A model generated the notes under the pieces. That model had not been told where the DNA came from and did no database searches. It saw nothing but the letters and a program-made list of their open reading frames with translations. The position numbers and the translations under genes were made by a program. From Zea mays (taxonomy: Eukaryota > Streptophyta > Magnoliopsida > Poales > Poaceae), in assembly GCF_902167145.1 (NCBI RefSeq), contig NC_050096.1, positions 157,541,825 to 157,605,824 on the forward strand: 64,000 nucleotides of DNA. The letters run 5' to 3'. This document shows positions 33,982 through 45,465 of the stretch, one piece after another; the stretch's first letter is position 1; the number at the start of each line of letters is the position of its first letter.

Positions 33982-36900
33982 TGTAACACTTTAAAAATCA
34001 TCAAATAAAATAAATCATTTAGTTATTAATGATATTTATGGTAATTAATTTTCTTTTAAGTGTTTGTTATTTATTTGCATTTGGAATGATTTTTTATTGC
34101 TCATAATTGATTTTTGAATATTTAATAGCATTTCTTCTTAATTGAAAATCCAAATAAATAATATAATAATTATTAGTCCAAAAATAAATATTTTATTTAT
34201 AAATAGTTTTGGTGTAATTATTATGAATTTTAGGGTTATTTAAAAATATTTTTTGAATTTAGCAAAGAAATAGAAAAAAAAGAAAAAACTACACCCTACC
34301 CTAGCCGCCTTTTGGCACTATGGGCACAATACACTCCCAACCGCCGCCCCCTCCTACCCTAACTAGCCGCCACCACCCCCTACTTACCCCCCCTCTCACT
34401 CGCGTGTGGGCCCCACCCGCGCCTCCTCTCATTCCTCTCTCCTCCCTTTCTTCCCAACAGGAGCCGCCAGGACGCAGCTGCCAGGGACGTCTCCACAAGC
34501 CTGCGTGCCCGACCAAAGCTCCACCCTGCACCTGCGCCCCTGCATGCGAGCAGACCGAGCGACGCCCGTGCTCAAGACATCGCGCAGTCCTGCGCCAGGA
34601 CCGCACCCAGGCCGCCCGACCGCACCGAGCCACGCCACCCGCGCCAGCTTGTGCCCAGCGCCGCGACAGAGCCGCCCCGAGCACCGTGCCTGCACGCGCC
34701 TGAGCAAGCCTGACGGCCGAGCCATCCGCCCCACACAGCCACCCGACGCGTCGTGCCCAGACGCGTTTGTTCTTCCTCTACATTAATGAAGCTTCAATGC
34801 CGTATGTTTCCTTCTTTCCCTCTCCCTGATTTCTCTCTACTAACGTCGCCATTAATGGTGCTTGAAGACGCCACCGCGCCCTTCTCTCTCCCAGCGCCCT
34901 CCATCTTCCTCCCTTCCTCTATAAATGTCGAAGCTGCGCCCTTGAGTCCAGCCCGGACTCCTAGCCTCTCACGCCCTCCTCTCTTGCCGTGCGCCGCCCA
35001 CAGAGCTGGCCACCGTGTCCTTCATCGCCGGAGCAGTCGTGCCTGTCACCGTCGAATGCCCTCGTCGGAGCCCCGCCCGACGTCAAGAACCCCTGCTCGC
35101 CATTGTCGTGTACCTCTGCGCAACCCCTCGCCGAAGCTTGCCAATCATCCTGTTGTTTATGCCTTGTTGTGTATGTTGTTGTCGATGAGAGGTCCAACTC
35201 GAACCTTGTCGCCGGTGCGTAGTCGTGGAGCCGAGCACCTGTCAATTCCCTAGCGCCGACCGTGTTGTTCCACTTCTGCAACTGCAAGCGTGAAGTTTAA
35301 GAAGGTGAAAATTTGAACGCTACACCATAAAAGTCTAGTCATAATTTCGTATAAATTCGTGCGATGATTTTTATAAGTCATGTAATTGAGATTCAAATCG
35401 ATTGTTTTATTAGTTTTATATGTCTGTTCTAAATACAGCAAAATCAGTATTTGCGACTGTTCACCTATTTTCTAATTTAAATCTAATTTATGACTGTTAT
35501 AACTGAATTATGCGTAGTTTTCTAATTATGAAGTCAAAAACAAATGTAGATACCTTTTCTTAATCAAATGTACAAGATAAATAATTATATAATTATGTTT
35601 TTATGATTTGTATTTATATTTAAGTAATTGGTAATTATGTGTATGCCAGATAAGGATTTCTAATAATATTCACCCACATAACTAAAATGATAGATTAAAT
35701 ATTGTTGAACATAGTTTCCTTTTTAATGAATTGGACCATTTGATCCTAATTTAGAATTAAAGATAATTAATAGATTATTATCCTTTATCATAATTTATTA
35801 ATCAAACCTATAGTCAATTTGTTCTTAACTAGATTTATGGCATGATTAATGATTTCATAGAAGTTAGTCCACATTATATACGAATCACTTAGTTTTTCCT
35901 AAAGAATACACTAAGGAAATTAGTGTTCATGTTCTTTAATAATAATTAAAATGTTAGTTTATATATGGTTTTGTATATAACTTTCTTAATAAAGAATATA
36001 GACCATGTACCTTCTAATAAAAATAAAAGATGGTTATTTGTTCATTATCTTTTGCATGAAAATCTACTTAAGGGCCTATAACCTAGCTTTTCATAAAATA
36101 GGTGTTTAATAATAATGATCTTTTCACATAAAACCTAATTAGACTTATATAGTTTATCTTAAGTGAAGGTTTAACAATGAATTATAATATATTCTATAAT
36201 GCTTCTAAAATTAATAATGTGTTTCGTAGCCCATTAACCTTAGATATATAACATATATCTTTTCTAAAAGGTTAAAAAGGTTTAATATTGTTATAACGTG
36301 TTTTATCATCTTATAAACCATTAATCTTAGACATATCACATATGACGTTTTATAAAAGATTAAATTGATGAACCTAATATTTGTATATTTTAATTAAGAT
36401 ATTTATAAGCTCATTTCTTGTTTTATAAAGTATAGATCAAACATTTTTTAAAAGAATACCTTTTTATTATAACCCGTGCGTGTAATGTTTTTGAAAAGCG
36501 AATGCTCTTTTCGTTAGACTTTCTTTTAGCTTTACGTATGGTGAATGTTGTATGTTATTGAGTGGTGTTTGTTCTTCTTGTTTGTTTGTGTGATATTCAG
36601 TGGTTGATCTAGTAGTTAAGAATCAAGATCTATTCCTATCCGTGGAAGAAACTCAAGTTTTCAATAAGCAAGGCAAGTGGACTTTTCCCTCTTCATACTC
36701 TGTTTGATCCCAAACAATACATTTAATAAATTTATTCTTGGATGTATATGCATAATTTGATGGGTTACCTATTTAGATACCCCTAACTTTTTCAACCTTA
36801 TTCCTTTATCAAACCTGGGTATTATACTTTACCTTCCTAGCTATGCTATTGCTATAACTTAACTTTATGCAGTCACTCCTGCTTATGATATTAATGTTCC

Positions 36901-37977
36901 AAATGGTAAGTTTACATTATTGTTGTTAACCCGATGGTTAAACAAGATTATTGCATATTAATTGGATCATGGAGTGACCACCCAGGAAAACAGTGCTACC
37001 ATGAGGGTGGTATGGGACGCCCTTGGCTAAATAACTAGGGAAGTCTTATGTTGGGTGCTGGTCGTGGTCGACCGGAACGGGGGCATCTAGCAAGCGCTTA
37101 TAGTTCCGGCTCAGGCGGATTGGATACGGGCATAGTTCCCAAAGCTTTACCCTGTAGTCTGGAATATAAGATGGTTACATTTGGTGTACCTTATGCAGTT
37201 GACCATCTCCAGCATTCGCATATTGAGGACTCTAGGGAAAAGCCTCGTAGTGAGACCCTAGCCATTCACCTCGGAAGTGAATACGGGTCTAGCTAACCCG
37301 GGCTAGAAGGGAATCGTGACTCATGGGTAAAGATGCGGCACCTCTGCAAAGTGTAAAACTGATATATCAGTCGTGCTCACGGTTATGAGCAGCCTGGACT
37401 CCTCACATGATAATTGAACTTGAAGATGGAAATAAATTGAGATCCGATGATCTGCCAATGGTTTGCTTAAGTGGTTTCACTTATGTGTTTTTGATATACT
37501 CTTATACCTTTGTTTAATGGGAATACATGGGATTCACACTTATTAGTAAGACATGTGTTGTTAATAAAATGTTGACCAACTAAAATGCTTACTGCTCAAC
37601 CTTAGCCTCACATTGTTAAACTTGCATTAATTTTCCCCCACTTGCTGAGCCCCGACCATAAGTGAGCTCAACCTTGCTTAAATTTTGATCAGAAGTTTGC
37701 AGATGAAGTTATGATGCTGAGCTCCATGGATGCTAGTCTAGTGATACCCCCGGTCATCTTCCTGTGGATGGATGTCCATGTTTCACTTTACTTTGATGAA
37801 TAAAGGTTAAGACATTATGTCTGTTCGAAGTGTAATATGTTAATATAATCGTTATTTACGCTTTTATGCATTGTTCTTTTGATATATTACACTTGTGACA
37901 TCAACATATGTGTGGAAATAGATCCTGGCACACATATGTGATGCACCCGTCTCTGCCCCTTGGAACCGGGTGTGACA
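33982..37977 (+). mobile_element. Tekay-type solo LTR T2 (3996 bp) inside G3
   Basis: Starts TGTAACACTTT and ends GGTGTGACA, with the perfect TSD ATTTT at 33977-33981 and 37978-37982. No internal retrotransposon domains are present, so a single very long LTR is left, probably from LTR-LTR recombination. It has AT-rich ends, a GC-rich block (34290-35290) with spurious overlapping frames on both strands, and the landmark phrases shared with the T1 LTR. It is the innermost layer of the deepest nest. Confidence 0.9.
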
Positions 37978-38107
37978 ATTTTACTCAATGATACAGGCAC
38001 AATTATGACATGAGACCAAAATTCAGTCCTTCGTGACTTGTTTTCATACAAGAAAAATAAGATAACAGAAAAGATAAAGATACATCAAGGGTAGGATATT
38101 CTTTAGT
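37978..38107. other. G3 segment between tandem repeats and gag end
   Basis: About 130 bp matching G1 23380-23500 (CTTCATGAATTGTTTTTCATGCA region), non-coding. It shows that in G3, as in G1, the tandem repeats are followed almost at once by the gag C-terminus, with no room for pol. Confidence 0.6.
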
Positions 38108-39655
38108 AGATGTGCTTGCATTCAGGCACAGTGCTGTTGACTGTGCGAGCTTCGGACTCCTCCCAAAAATCGCGCTGCTGTTGAGCGTGCTGGTGCCCTT
38201 CTAGCTGCTGGCTTCGGGTCAGAGTAGGTGGTAGCGGTGGTGGTAGTGGGAGCTGGACCCAGGAAGCTTGAGAGTGACTTGCCGAAGCGACAGAGGCCGT
38301 AGGCTGTTGATTACCTACGTACTATGGGACATAGGGAGAGTAGCATGAGGCAGTATGTAGGACCTTCTTCGGCTGATTCTGTCGTGCCTCAGCTTCGGCA
38401 ATCTCCTTTTGCTTTTGAATTGGGACTTGTCATGTTCTTGTGGTGTGGCCCTTGTCTTCATCGCGGAATAAGCAATATAGTCTTCTAGGCTGATCTCTGT
38501 ATCTTCCTCCGAGGCATCTGTCGCCTCCGCCTCTTGGGGCTGGTAGCCTGAAGGAGCTTTGTTGTGGCCCTAAAGACTGGGAGTTGTGTTGGTGCCTTTG
38601 AGGTTGACTTCCTCTGTCATGACTTGGGTTGGAATTATGGATCGATCTGACGTGCCTGGGGTGAATTCTTCCTCCGAAGCCCCTGGTCATCTAAGAAAAC
38701 CTGTATGCTTATTCCCTTCTTTGGCAGAAATCATTATCAGCCCAGATATACTCATCCATTTTCTGAAGAAGCTTCTCCATGGTTTGTGGGGGTTTCCTGG
38801 CAAAATACTGAGTCGTAGGTCCTTGCCGAAGCCCCTTGATCATGGCCTCAATGACAATTTCATTGGGCATCGTAGGCGCTTGTGCTCTTCGACACAGGAA
38901 CCTTCGGACATATGCCTGAAGGTACTCCTCATGGTCTTGCGTGCACTGAAACAAAGCCTGAGCAGTGACTGGCTTTGTCTGAAAGCCTTGGAAGCTAGTG
39001 ATTAGCATATCCTTGAGCTTCTTCCATGATGTGATTGTCCCTGGCCGGAGAGATGAGTACCAAGTTTGTGCCACACTTTTGAATGCCATGACGAAGGATT
39101 TCGCCATGACTACAGTATTGCCCCCATATGAAGATATGGTTGCCCCGTAGCTCATTAAGAACTACTTCGGGTCTGAGTGCCCATCATACATAGGAAGCTG
39201 AGGTGGCTTGTATGATGGGGGCCATGGGGTAGCCTGCAACTCTGCTACCAGAGGAGAAGCATCAACAAAAGGAAAATTTCCATGATGAAAATCATCATAC
39301 CATTCATCCTTGTTGTATGAATTGTCTTGACGAAGCTCTCTGTGTTGAGGCCTTCGGTCTTGATCATCCTGGGTGAGATGACGCATTTCCTCAGCGACCT
39401 CATCAATCTTCCTTTGAAGATCGGCGAGACGAAGCATTTTGCTTTCTTCTTCTGAACCTATTGATGGATGGCTTCAATGTCCCTGATTTCTTGGTCCAAC
39501 TCCTCCTCCTGAGGTGTTGGGCTGGTAGCCTTCCTCTTCTGGCTCCTAGCTTCACGTAGCCTTTCCTGATTAACGTCCAGTGGCTGCAGTGCAGCCCCTG
39601 GCCCTGCCGTCTTCTTTGGCGGCATGACGAAGGTCAAAGCTTGCCGAAGGTGGTC
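38108..39655 (-). pseudogene. Tat-type gag of G3
   Basis: Minus-strand reading: a basic coiled-coil N-terminus (39703-39458: MPPKKTAGPGAALQPLDVNQ, about 39627 onwards), then MLRLADLQRKIDEVAEEMRH and YDGHSDPK. The capsid (39155-38709) has LMSYGATISSYGGN, SVAQTWYSSLRPGTITSW and TMEKLLQKMDEYIWADND. The nucleocapsid motif reads YCLFRDEDKGHTTRT, in which the second Cys of the G1 version is Arg. Frameshifts near 39440-39460, 39160 and 38700 break it. The tail is Pro-rich as in G1, and no pol follows. Confidence 0.8.
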
Positions 39656-39683
39656 AAGTGAGTTCACCGGAGGTGGGCACCAA

Positions 39684-40368
39684 TGTTGGTCACTTGTTCT
39701 CAAATGCTATGAATCAAGAACAAGGCAACACAAGTGTTAATGGTTAAAGACCTTCGTCCTTCGAAGCATTATCTCCCTTAGGTCATAATGATCTTCGGAC
39801 GAAGGTCACGAAGGGCAGACCTTCGTCATTTCGATAAACAAGTATGTAAACAAAGACATATAACACGTAGAGGGAATATGTATAATCATTTCGAATGATC
39901 AGACTATTCATATATTTATTTATCTTATAAGCATAAGCAATCATCAACAATATTTGAATTACATTTGTACCTTCGGCTTGACAGAAGGTAAAAGGCAGGA
40001 GTGACGCGTGAATGATTACAAGTCAGCGTGAAAAGTATGGTGTTACTGTTCATCTATTTATAGGCACAGGACGCAGCCTGGGCAAAATTACATTCATGTT
40101 CCTGGCATTTACTATTAGCCAAAAGGTAAACTGTCAAGGGGTAAGCAGTCTTTCCCCCTCAGGTCTGTTTCATTCTTCACCACTGTCCTTGTGCTAAGCC
40201 GAAGCTTCTTCACCCACAGCTTCGGAGCTGGTTCATTGTTCTTCCAGATCGCCCTTTTCATACCATGCACACCTTCATCTTAAAGCCGAAGCTTCCTGTG
40301 ACAGTATTATACTGGAAAACATGTTAGTTGTGTTTTTGAGGACCTTCAGAAGATGAAGGCCCCCAACA
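39684..40368 (-). repeat. 5' LTR of G3 (copy 2 of the duplicated segment begins here)
   Basis: 685 bp, TGTTGGTCACTTGTT...GCCCCCAACA, adjoining the PBS on its left. A minus-strand TATA box (plus-strand TATTTATA) is at 40055-40062. It is followed by the TSD copy CAAAC and then the resumed G2 aORF. It differs from the left LTR (30465-31150) at scattered positions only. Confidence 0.87.
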
Positions 40369-40373
40369 CAAAC

Positions 40374-40558
40374 GGAACAGGATTATTACCCAAATTTGGG
40401 ATAAGGGCGGGCGTGAATTGGCTGGAGACGAAGCCCGAAAACTGCTTAACACGGTATGGGACCTTACCTTTGTTTTTTTACATTAAATTTTCCTTATCAG
40501 ATTTTTGATTACCTTGCACTTTGTTATTCTACAGAATGATGGTACCGAAGGTCGATGA
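40374..40558 (+). pseudogene. end of the G2 aORF after the G3 insertion
   Basis: The frame interrupted at 30464 resumes here: GNRIITQIWDKGGRELAGDE to 40453, an intron with GTATGGGACC donor and TTCTACAG acceptor (40454-40534), then NDGTEGR and a TGA at 40556-40558. This exon arrangement gives the C-terminus of the extra gene. Confidence 0.7.
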
Positions 40559-41065
40559 GCCGAAGCTAGTTCTGAAATACTGAAGAAGACCTTAGAATCT
40601 CCCTTTGTAGTCATCTGTAGAAACACTTGGAAACGCTTTGTACCATATGACAAAAACTTGCAATTGAAAATGAACAAATTATTGTAAACATTTGTAAATA
40701 TTTTGTAATACCATTTTACCTTTTGCTTCATGTGTGAACTGCTTTGCTCTGGACGAAACAAATGTTGGTAGCCTTTTTGAGCTGAAGGCGAAAAACACCA
40801 TCCCCTCTTTTCGTTCATATCGAAGCATTTTCATATGCAACCAGATTTCATTTGAGACGAAGCACCCTCGTATACAACGTAGTTTCATTTGATACAAAGC
40901 ATCTTCGAAACCTTTTTCATTGAAGACAGTCATCTCCTGTTTTCCTGTTAATGTTTGTGCTTTATGTCACGATGATGATGAGCCTACGAATGTCTAATGA
41001 ATGTTTGTATGAATGCAAAAGATGATGTGATGAAATTGCAAATGTATGTCAAAAACACACCCAGA
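40559..41065. other. G2 spacer after the aORF
   Basis: AT-rich 3' UTR-like sequence. It includes the phrase TGAGCTGAAGGCGAAAAACACC (40777-40798), related to the 3' UTR phrase in G1 and G3, and a GATGATG-rich run at 40970-41040. No coding signal. Confidence 0.5.
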
Positions 41066-41370
41066 CTCTGCATCCACTGAGGAACGACTTTTGAGTCTCT
41101 TCACCTTTTACTTAGGTGGTATTTAAGCTCTGCATTCCCTTGGGAACGACTTTGGAGCTTCTTCACATTTTACTTAGGTGGCATTTAAACTCTGCATCCC
41201 CTTAGGAACGACTTTAGAGCTTCTTCACCTTTGATTTAGGTGGCATTTTAGCTCTGCATTCCCTTAGGAACGACTTTGGAGCTTCATAACTTACTTTGCG
41301 TCCCTTTAGGAACGACTTTGGAGCTTCGTAACTTAGTCTGCGTCCCTTTAGGAACGACTTTTGAGCTTCT
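41066..41370. repeat. ~62-bp tandem repeats in G2
   Basis: About five units of CTCTGCATCCCCTTAGGAAC...GACTTTGGAGCTTCTTCACC...TTTAGGTGGCATTT, the last two short. It lies between the converging ends of the aORF (plus strand) and pol (minus strand), in the same relative position as in G1 and G3. Confidence 0.8.
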
Positions 41371-41554
41371 TCACGGCTTTTAAACTCGACGGTGTAGTCC
41401 CAGATTTTACATTTTACATGTGGGAGAATTTGGCCCTTGTATTGCACAAGGCTATACAAAAAATGAAAATTACAACCTATGGCCCCATTAAAAACCTTTC
41501 TCCCCTCTTGAAAGGAAAAGGGTGCCATAGGAAAAAATAAGAAAATTTCATAGT

Positions 41555-42400
41555 TTACACGTAATACCTTCGAAGCTCATCCGCTTTCCTAGACCTTGAT
41601 ATGTCATTGCCATCCATGTCTTTCAGCCTATAAGATCCAGGTCTCGACGAAGATACCACCAAAAAGGGGCCTTCCCACTTAAACTGAAGCTTCCCCACTG
41701 TATCTGGGTTGGCCACTCTACGAAGCACCAAATGTCCTGGCTTGATGTTCTTTAATTTTACCTTGTGGTCGCGCCATGTGATTCTTTTAGCCTGGTACTT
41801 ATTGATGTGGTCTACTGCTTGGAGCCTGGTCCCTTCTATGGTGTCTTTTGTTATTTTGCAACCCTCTTCATCTTCTGCCGAAGCCAAGGTCCTTATTGAG
41901 CCCCTTCTTGCTTCTTCCGGTGTTATTGCTTCGTCACCAAACAGAAGCCTAAATGGAGTAAATCCTGTTGACCTTGAAATGGCAGTGTTGTGGTTCCACA
42001 CCACCTTTATTAGTTCATTTGGCCACTTTCCTTTGGACTGGTTGAAAATTGACTTCATTATTCCTGTTATTATGATTCTGTTTGCTCTTTCTATCAATCC
42101 ATTTGAGTTCGGATGTCTCACTGATGCAAAGTGTATTTTTGTACCAATCTGGTCACAAAAGGTTTTGAATGTTTCAGCATCGAATTGAGTTCCGTTGTCA
42201 ACCGTGATAGCCTTCAGCACACCGAAGCGGCAAACAATATTTTGCCAAAAGAATTTCTGTACTATGGCTAAAGTTATTGTATCTAAGGACTTTGCTTCGA
42301 TCCACTTAGAGAAGTACTCCACTGCCACTACAACATATTTCAAGTTGCCTTGTGCTGGTGGAAGTGGACCTAACAAATCCAGGCCCTACCTTTGTAGTGG
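41555..42400 (-). pseudogene. Tat-type integrase (G2)
   Basis: The minus-strand frame keeps all three catalytic acids: Asp in GLDLLGPLPP (just upstream of the first ATG in the frame), Asp in ITVDNGTQFDAETF, and Glu in HPNSNGLIERANR. The C-terminal domain has LVLRRVANPDTVGKLQFKWEGPF and SYRLKDMDGND, ending RKADELRRYYV and a TAA at 41555-41557. The HHCC zinc domain lies upstream around 42400-42600 but is broken by stops. No chromodomain is present, as expected for the Tat lineage. This is the best-preserved pol domain of G2. Confidence 0.88.
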
Positions 42401-42614
42401 CTAAGTAGGCTGTATTAGCTGGGTTAAAGACGAAGGTTGTTTCTGGTCTCTGACGCATCTTTGGCAATTTTCACATTTTTAAACCAAATCTGCTGCATCC
42501 GAAGCTGCCTTCGGCCAGTAAAATTATTGTCTAAAAACCTTCCCCAGCAAAGGCCTAGACCCAATATGAGCTCCACACAATCCTGCATGTATCTCCTTCA
42601 TCAATTCTTGACCT

Positions 42615-43416
42615 TCAGCTATGGACAAGCATTTGAGCAATGGAGAGCAAACTCCTTGTTTGTATAATTCCCCCTCTATAATTACATAGGGTCATGCTCT
42701 TGCTTCCATTCTTTTTATTGTAAACGTCATCATCTGAAAGGCAATTGCCCTGGAGGAAAGATACGATCTCAGTCCTCCAATCTTCAATGTGCAATGGTGA
42801 GATTGTGAGCACTGCCCTTTCCATAAGCTCGACCGAAGGTGCTTTTATTGTTTCAAAGAACACCTCCAAAAGTAACGGAATCCCTTGTGCCGCTGATTTG
42901 GCTAACAAATCTATGTGCTCATTTTCTCCTGTCGGGATATTTTTACAGAGAAACCTTCGAAAGAGGCTTCCATCCTTCGGACTGCGTCCAAATATTTTTC
43001 TAGCTTTGGGTCCCTTTGCTAATTTGTCAATGTGTCCTGAGATGACTTGTGAGTCAGATTAGAGTATTGCCCTTCTTATTCCCATTGCCTTAAGCTTTCG
43101 AAGCCCCAAGAGAAGGGCTTTGTACTCTGCAATGTTATTTGTGAAGGTGAAGTCTAATCTTGCTACATAGCAGGTTTTGATTTTTTATGGTGAAATTAAA
43201 ACAGCAGCTGCTCCTACGCCGAAGGTTCCCTAGGACCCATCACAAAATACAGTCAAGGCTTTGGCATCAGTTGTTTTGTCTTCGTCCTGAGCCCCTGGCG
43301 TCCAATCAACAATGAAGTCTGCTAACGCTTGGGATTGGATCGAAGATCTATGAACGAAATCGATAGTGAATTCGTTCAATTCTGCAGCCCATTTTCCGAC
43401 CCTTCATGTGGCTACT
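42615..43416 (-). pseudogene. second (Tat-specific) RNase H domain (G2)
   Basis: The minus-strand reading shows LTVFCDGS followed after a stop by GTFGVGAAAVLISP, then FTFTNNIAEYKALLLGLRKL, RRAIL, SDSQVISGHIDKLAKG and HIDLLAKSAAQG. This is the extra RNase H (catalytic Asp in FCDGS, Glu in AEYKALL, Asp in SDSQV) that lies between the ordinary RNase H and the integrase in Tat elements. Several stops (about 43058, 43187, 43231) interrupt it. The frame continues to 42615 as a linker toward the integrase zinc domain. Confidence 0.78.
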
Positions 43417-44052
43417 TTATTTCTCATTATGTCCTTGAGGGGGTTGTGAAGAAGGTACTATGATATGGTATGCTTGGCAGTAATGTCGAAGCTTCCTGGA
43501 AGCCATTAATACAGCATATAGTACCTTCTCTAACTCTGTATAATTTTTCTTTGATGCACTAAGTACTTCGAAAACAAAGTACACTGGCACTTGTTTTCTT
43601 GCCTGGCCATCCTGCTTCTCTTGTACCAGCGCTGCACTAACCGCAGCGTGGGAAGCAGCTACGTACAGTAAAAAAGGAGTTCCTGACGAAGGTGGAGTTA
43701 AGGTTGTCAGCTCTATCAAGTACTGCTTTAGTTCTTCGAAGGCTTTTTGCTGAGTTGGTCCCCATTGAAAGACTTCGGCTGACTTTAGCACTTCGAAGAA
43801 TGGCAAATTCCTCTCTGCTGATCTTGAAATAAATCTGTTCAATGATGCCAGCCTCCCTGTCAACCTCTGGGCACCCTTTCTTGACTTTGGTGGCTCCATC
43901 CGAAGTATATCTTCTATCTGACTTGGATTAGCTTCGATACCCTTTGTTGAAACCAAGCAACCAAGAAATTTGCCCTTCTTCACTTCGAAGACACATTTCT
44001 CTGGATTTAGTTTAAGACCGGCTCTTCTGAAGTTAGCAAATGTTTCTGCCAA
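43417..44052 (-). pseudogene. RT connection and first RNase H domain (G2)
   Basis: The minus-strand frame has the RT thumb ETFANFRRAGLKLNPEKCVF and FLGCLVSTKGIEANP, connection RKGAQRLTGRLASLNRFISR, then RNase H with FLLYVAASHAAVSAALVQEK (the first Asp, usually LYLAVSDxA, appears lost), VPVYFVFEVLSASKKNYTEL (with the catalytic Glu of the YTELEK block) and RHYCQAYHIIVPSSQP. The ATG at 44052 is an artefact of the deletion that removed the YVDD region just upstream. Confidence 0.82.
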
Positions 44053-44778
44053 TTTGGGAGTGAAGGACTTTGGCAGTCATCCTGGTGAAGCTTCCTCCAG
44101 CATTCTTGAGCCCCTCGGGCATCCGAAGGTAGCAATAGGTGCCACTAGGGGTTATGAAACTTATCTTAGGCTCATCGTCCTTCTTCATCCAGATTTGATG
44201 ATAGTCTGAGTAGCAGTCCAATAAGCTCATAAGCTCTGAAGTAGATGCTGCATCTACAAGGGAATATATTCTTGGCAATGGGAATTCATCTTTCGGGCAT
44301 GCCTTATTGAGGTCTATGAAGTCGATGCACAATCTCCATTTTCCATTAGCTTTCTTTACCATTATAGTATTGGCCAACCACTCTGGGTATGTTACTTCTC
44401 TGATAACATCGGCACTCAAAGCCTTTTCACTTTGTTTCGTGCGCCTTCGGCTTTATCATCGGACATTTTCTAAAGCCTCTACTTTCTTGGCCTAAAGGTC
44501 GTGTCTACACTGAGTGAGTGCTCAATGACATCTCTATTGACACCACACAGACCATTGGCTGACCAAGCAAAAACATCCTTGTTGTTGAACAGGAATTTCA
44601 ACAAAGTCTTCTCTTGTTCATTAGATAATTGGGATTCCAACAGTACCTTCTATTCGGCTATGTCATCACACAAAAGCATTGGCTTTGGTTGATCTGCTGA
44701 AGCAGCCTTTTCTCTTTTATGCTTGAATTGTTGATGAGCTTCGGCTTCATCTATGTTATGGATGGCTTTCGAATCCGT
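44033..44778 (-). pseudogene. reverse transcriptase fingers/palm (G2), catalytic YVDD deleted
   Basis: The minus strand shows the leader FAWSANGLCGVNRDVIEHSL and then RT: EVTYPEWLANTIMVKKANGK, WRLCIDFIDLNKACPKDEFP, LMSLLDCYSDYHQIWM and LRMPEGLKNAGGSFTRM, then AKVLHSQIGRN. At that point the sequence jumps into ETFANFRRAG, so the segment holding the catalytic YVDD (about 20-25 residues in relatives) is missing and the frame shifts. Stops also occur near 44435-44500 in the leader. This RT cannot function. Confidence 0.84.
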
Positions 44779-45192
44779 CTAGTTCCCTACGACTCTCCTG
44801 GCAGCCTCTAGGCTTCCATGTACAACGATAGGCCCTTGGTCAGAAGGTATCTTCATGCAAAGATATGCTGGGTGGAGTATTGCTTCGAAGGCGTTCAGCG
44901 TCCCTCGACCAATAATTGCATTGTAGGGGTACTCCATATCGACAATGTCGAAAACAACATGTTTTGTCCTTGTATTGTGAACATAGTCGAAGGTTATCGG
45001 CATAGTTATCTTGCCGAGTGCCACGATCTGTCTTCCTCCGAAGCCACAGAGGGGGTGCGTTGCATCATGTATCTTGTCATCCGGCTCTTGCATTTGCCTG
45101 AAAGCCTTTGCAAAGATGATGTCTGTCGCACTGCCTGTGTCTACTAGGACATTATGGACCAGGAACCCCTTGATGACACAAGATATAACCAT
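44779..45192 (-). pseudogene. Tat-type aspartic protease (G2)
   Basis: The minus-strand frame contains VISCVIKGFLVHNVLVDTGSATDIIF with the active-site DTGSA. It is followed by LCGFGGRQIVALGKITMPITF and the flap/second-half block DIVDMEYPYNAIIGRGTLNAF, a standard retropepsin order for this lineage. The active site is intact. A stop near 45231 separates it from the short leader. The reading frame ends at 44779 near the start of the RT leader. Confidence 0.85.
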
Positions 45193-45465
45193 TGCATCAT
45201 TGTGAGGATAATCCTTGAGATGAAGGTCTTCCTAGGAGAAGGTGATTGGTATATGAGACCACTTGGACTTGATGAAGGGTCCTTGGACTCCAACATGTTG
45301 TACCCTTCTCTGTGCTTCCTTCTTCTGCTTCTTGTTGGCTGGTTCAGAACTTGAGCCGCCTATGATTGGGAGCACCAGCTTCGTAGCCAAAGGTGCCACA
45401 GCTTGGTTGCCTTGCGAAGCCATTGTCGCAATTGTGGAAGTGAGTTCACCAGAGGTGGGCACCAA
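45193..45465 (-). pseudogene. pol leader of G2 starting next to the PBS (no gag)
   Basis: A short minus-strand frame starts in the PBS-proximal sequence. The likely start is MASQGNQAVAPLATKLVLP (about 45423), with an N-terminal 40 residues, a basic stretch NKKQKKEAQRR and KSKWSHIPITF, which is normally the gag-protease junction. After one stop it runs into the protease. No capsid (YDGHSDP) or zinc-finger block exists between the PBS and the protease, unlike G1 and G3. Either gag was deleted or this element type never carried it. Confidence 0.7.

Larger units (their letters stand above)
30465..40368 (-). mobile_element. Tat-lineage gypsy element G3, gag-only, rearranged (minus strand)
   Basis: Outer LTRs are 30465-31150 and 39684-40368; the flanks are CAAAG (30460-30464) and CAAAC (40369-40373), a TSD with one change. 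The PBS adjoins the right LTR (GGTGGGCACCAA to 39683). Inside, right to left: gag (39655 to about 38108), a 4-kb solo LTR (T2), tandem repeats, and the 3' half of a reverse aORF (31531-33143). No pol is present. The left side is odd: after the left LTR come CAAAG and 358 bp that copy the right flank of the element, then aORF sequence. The 5' part of the aORF, its promoter and the polypurine tract are missing. Confidence 0.85.

Noticed and set aside
34301..35253. Long GC-rich frames on both strands (127, 126 and 166 residues)
   Set aside because: They are inside the solo LTR T2, in at least four overlapping frames with low-complexity Pro/Arg/Ala content; composition alone explains them.
41709..42188. 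159-residue plus-strand frame
   Set aside because: Antisense shadow of the well-supported G2 integrase on the minus strand.
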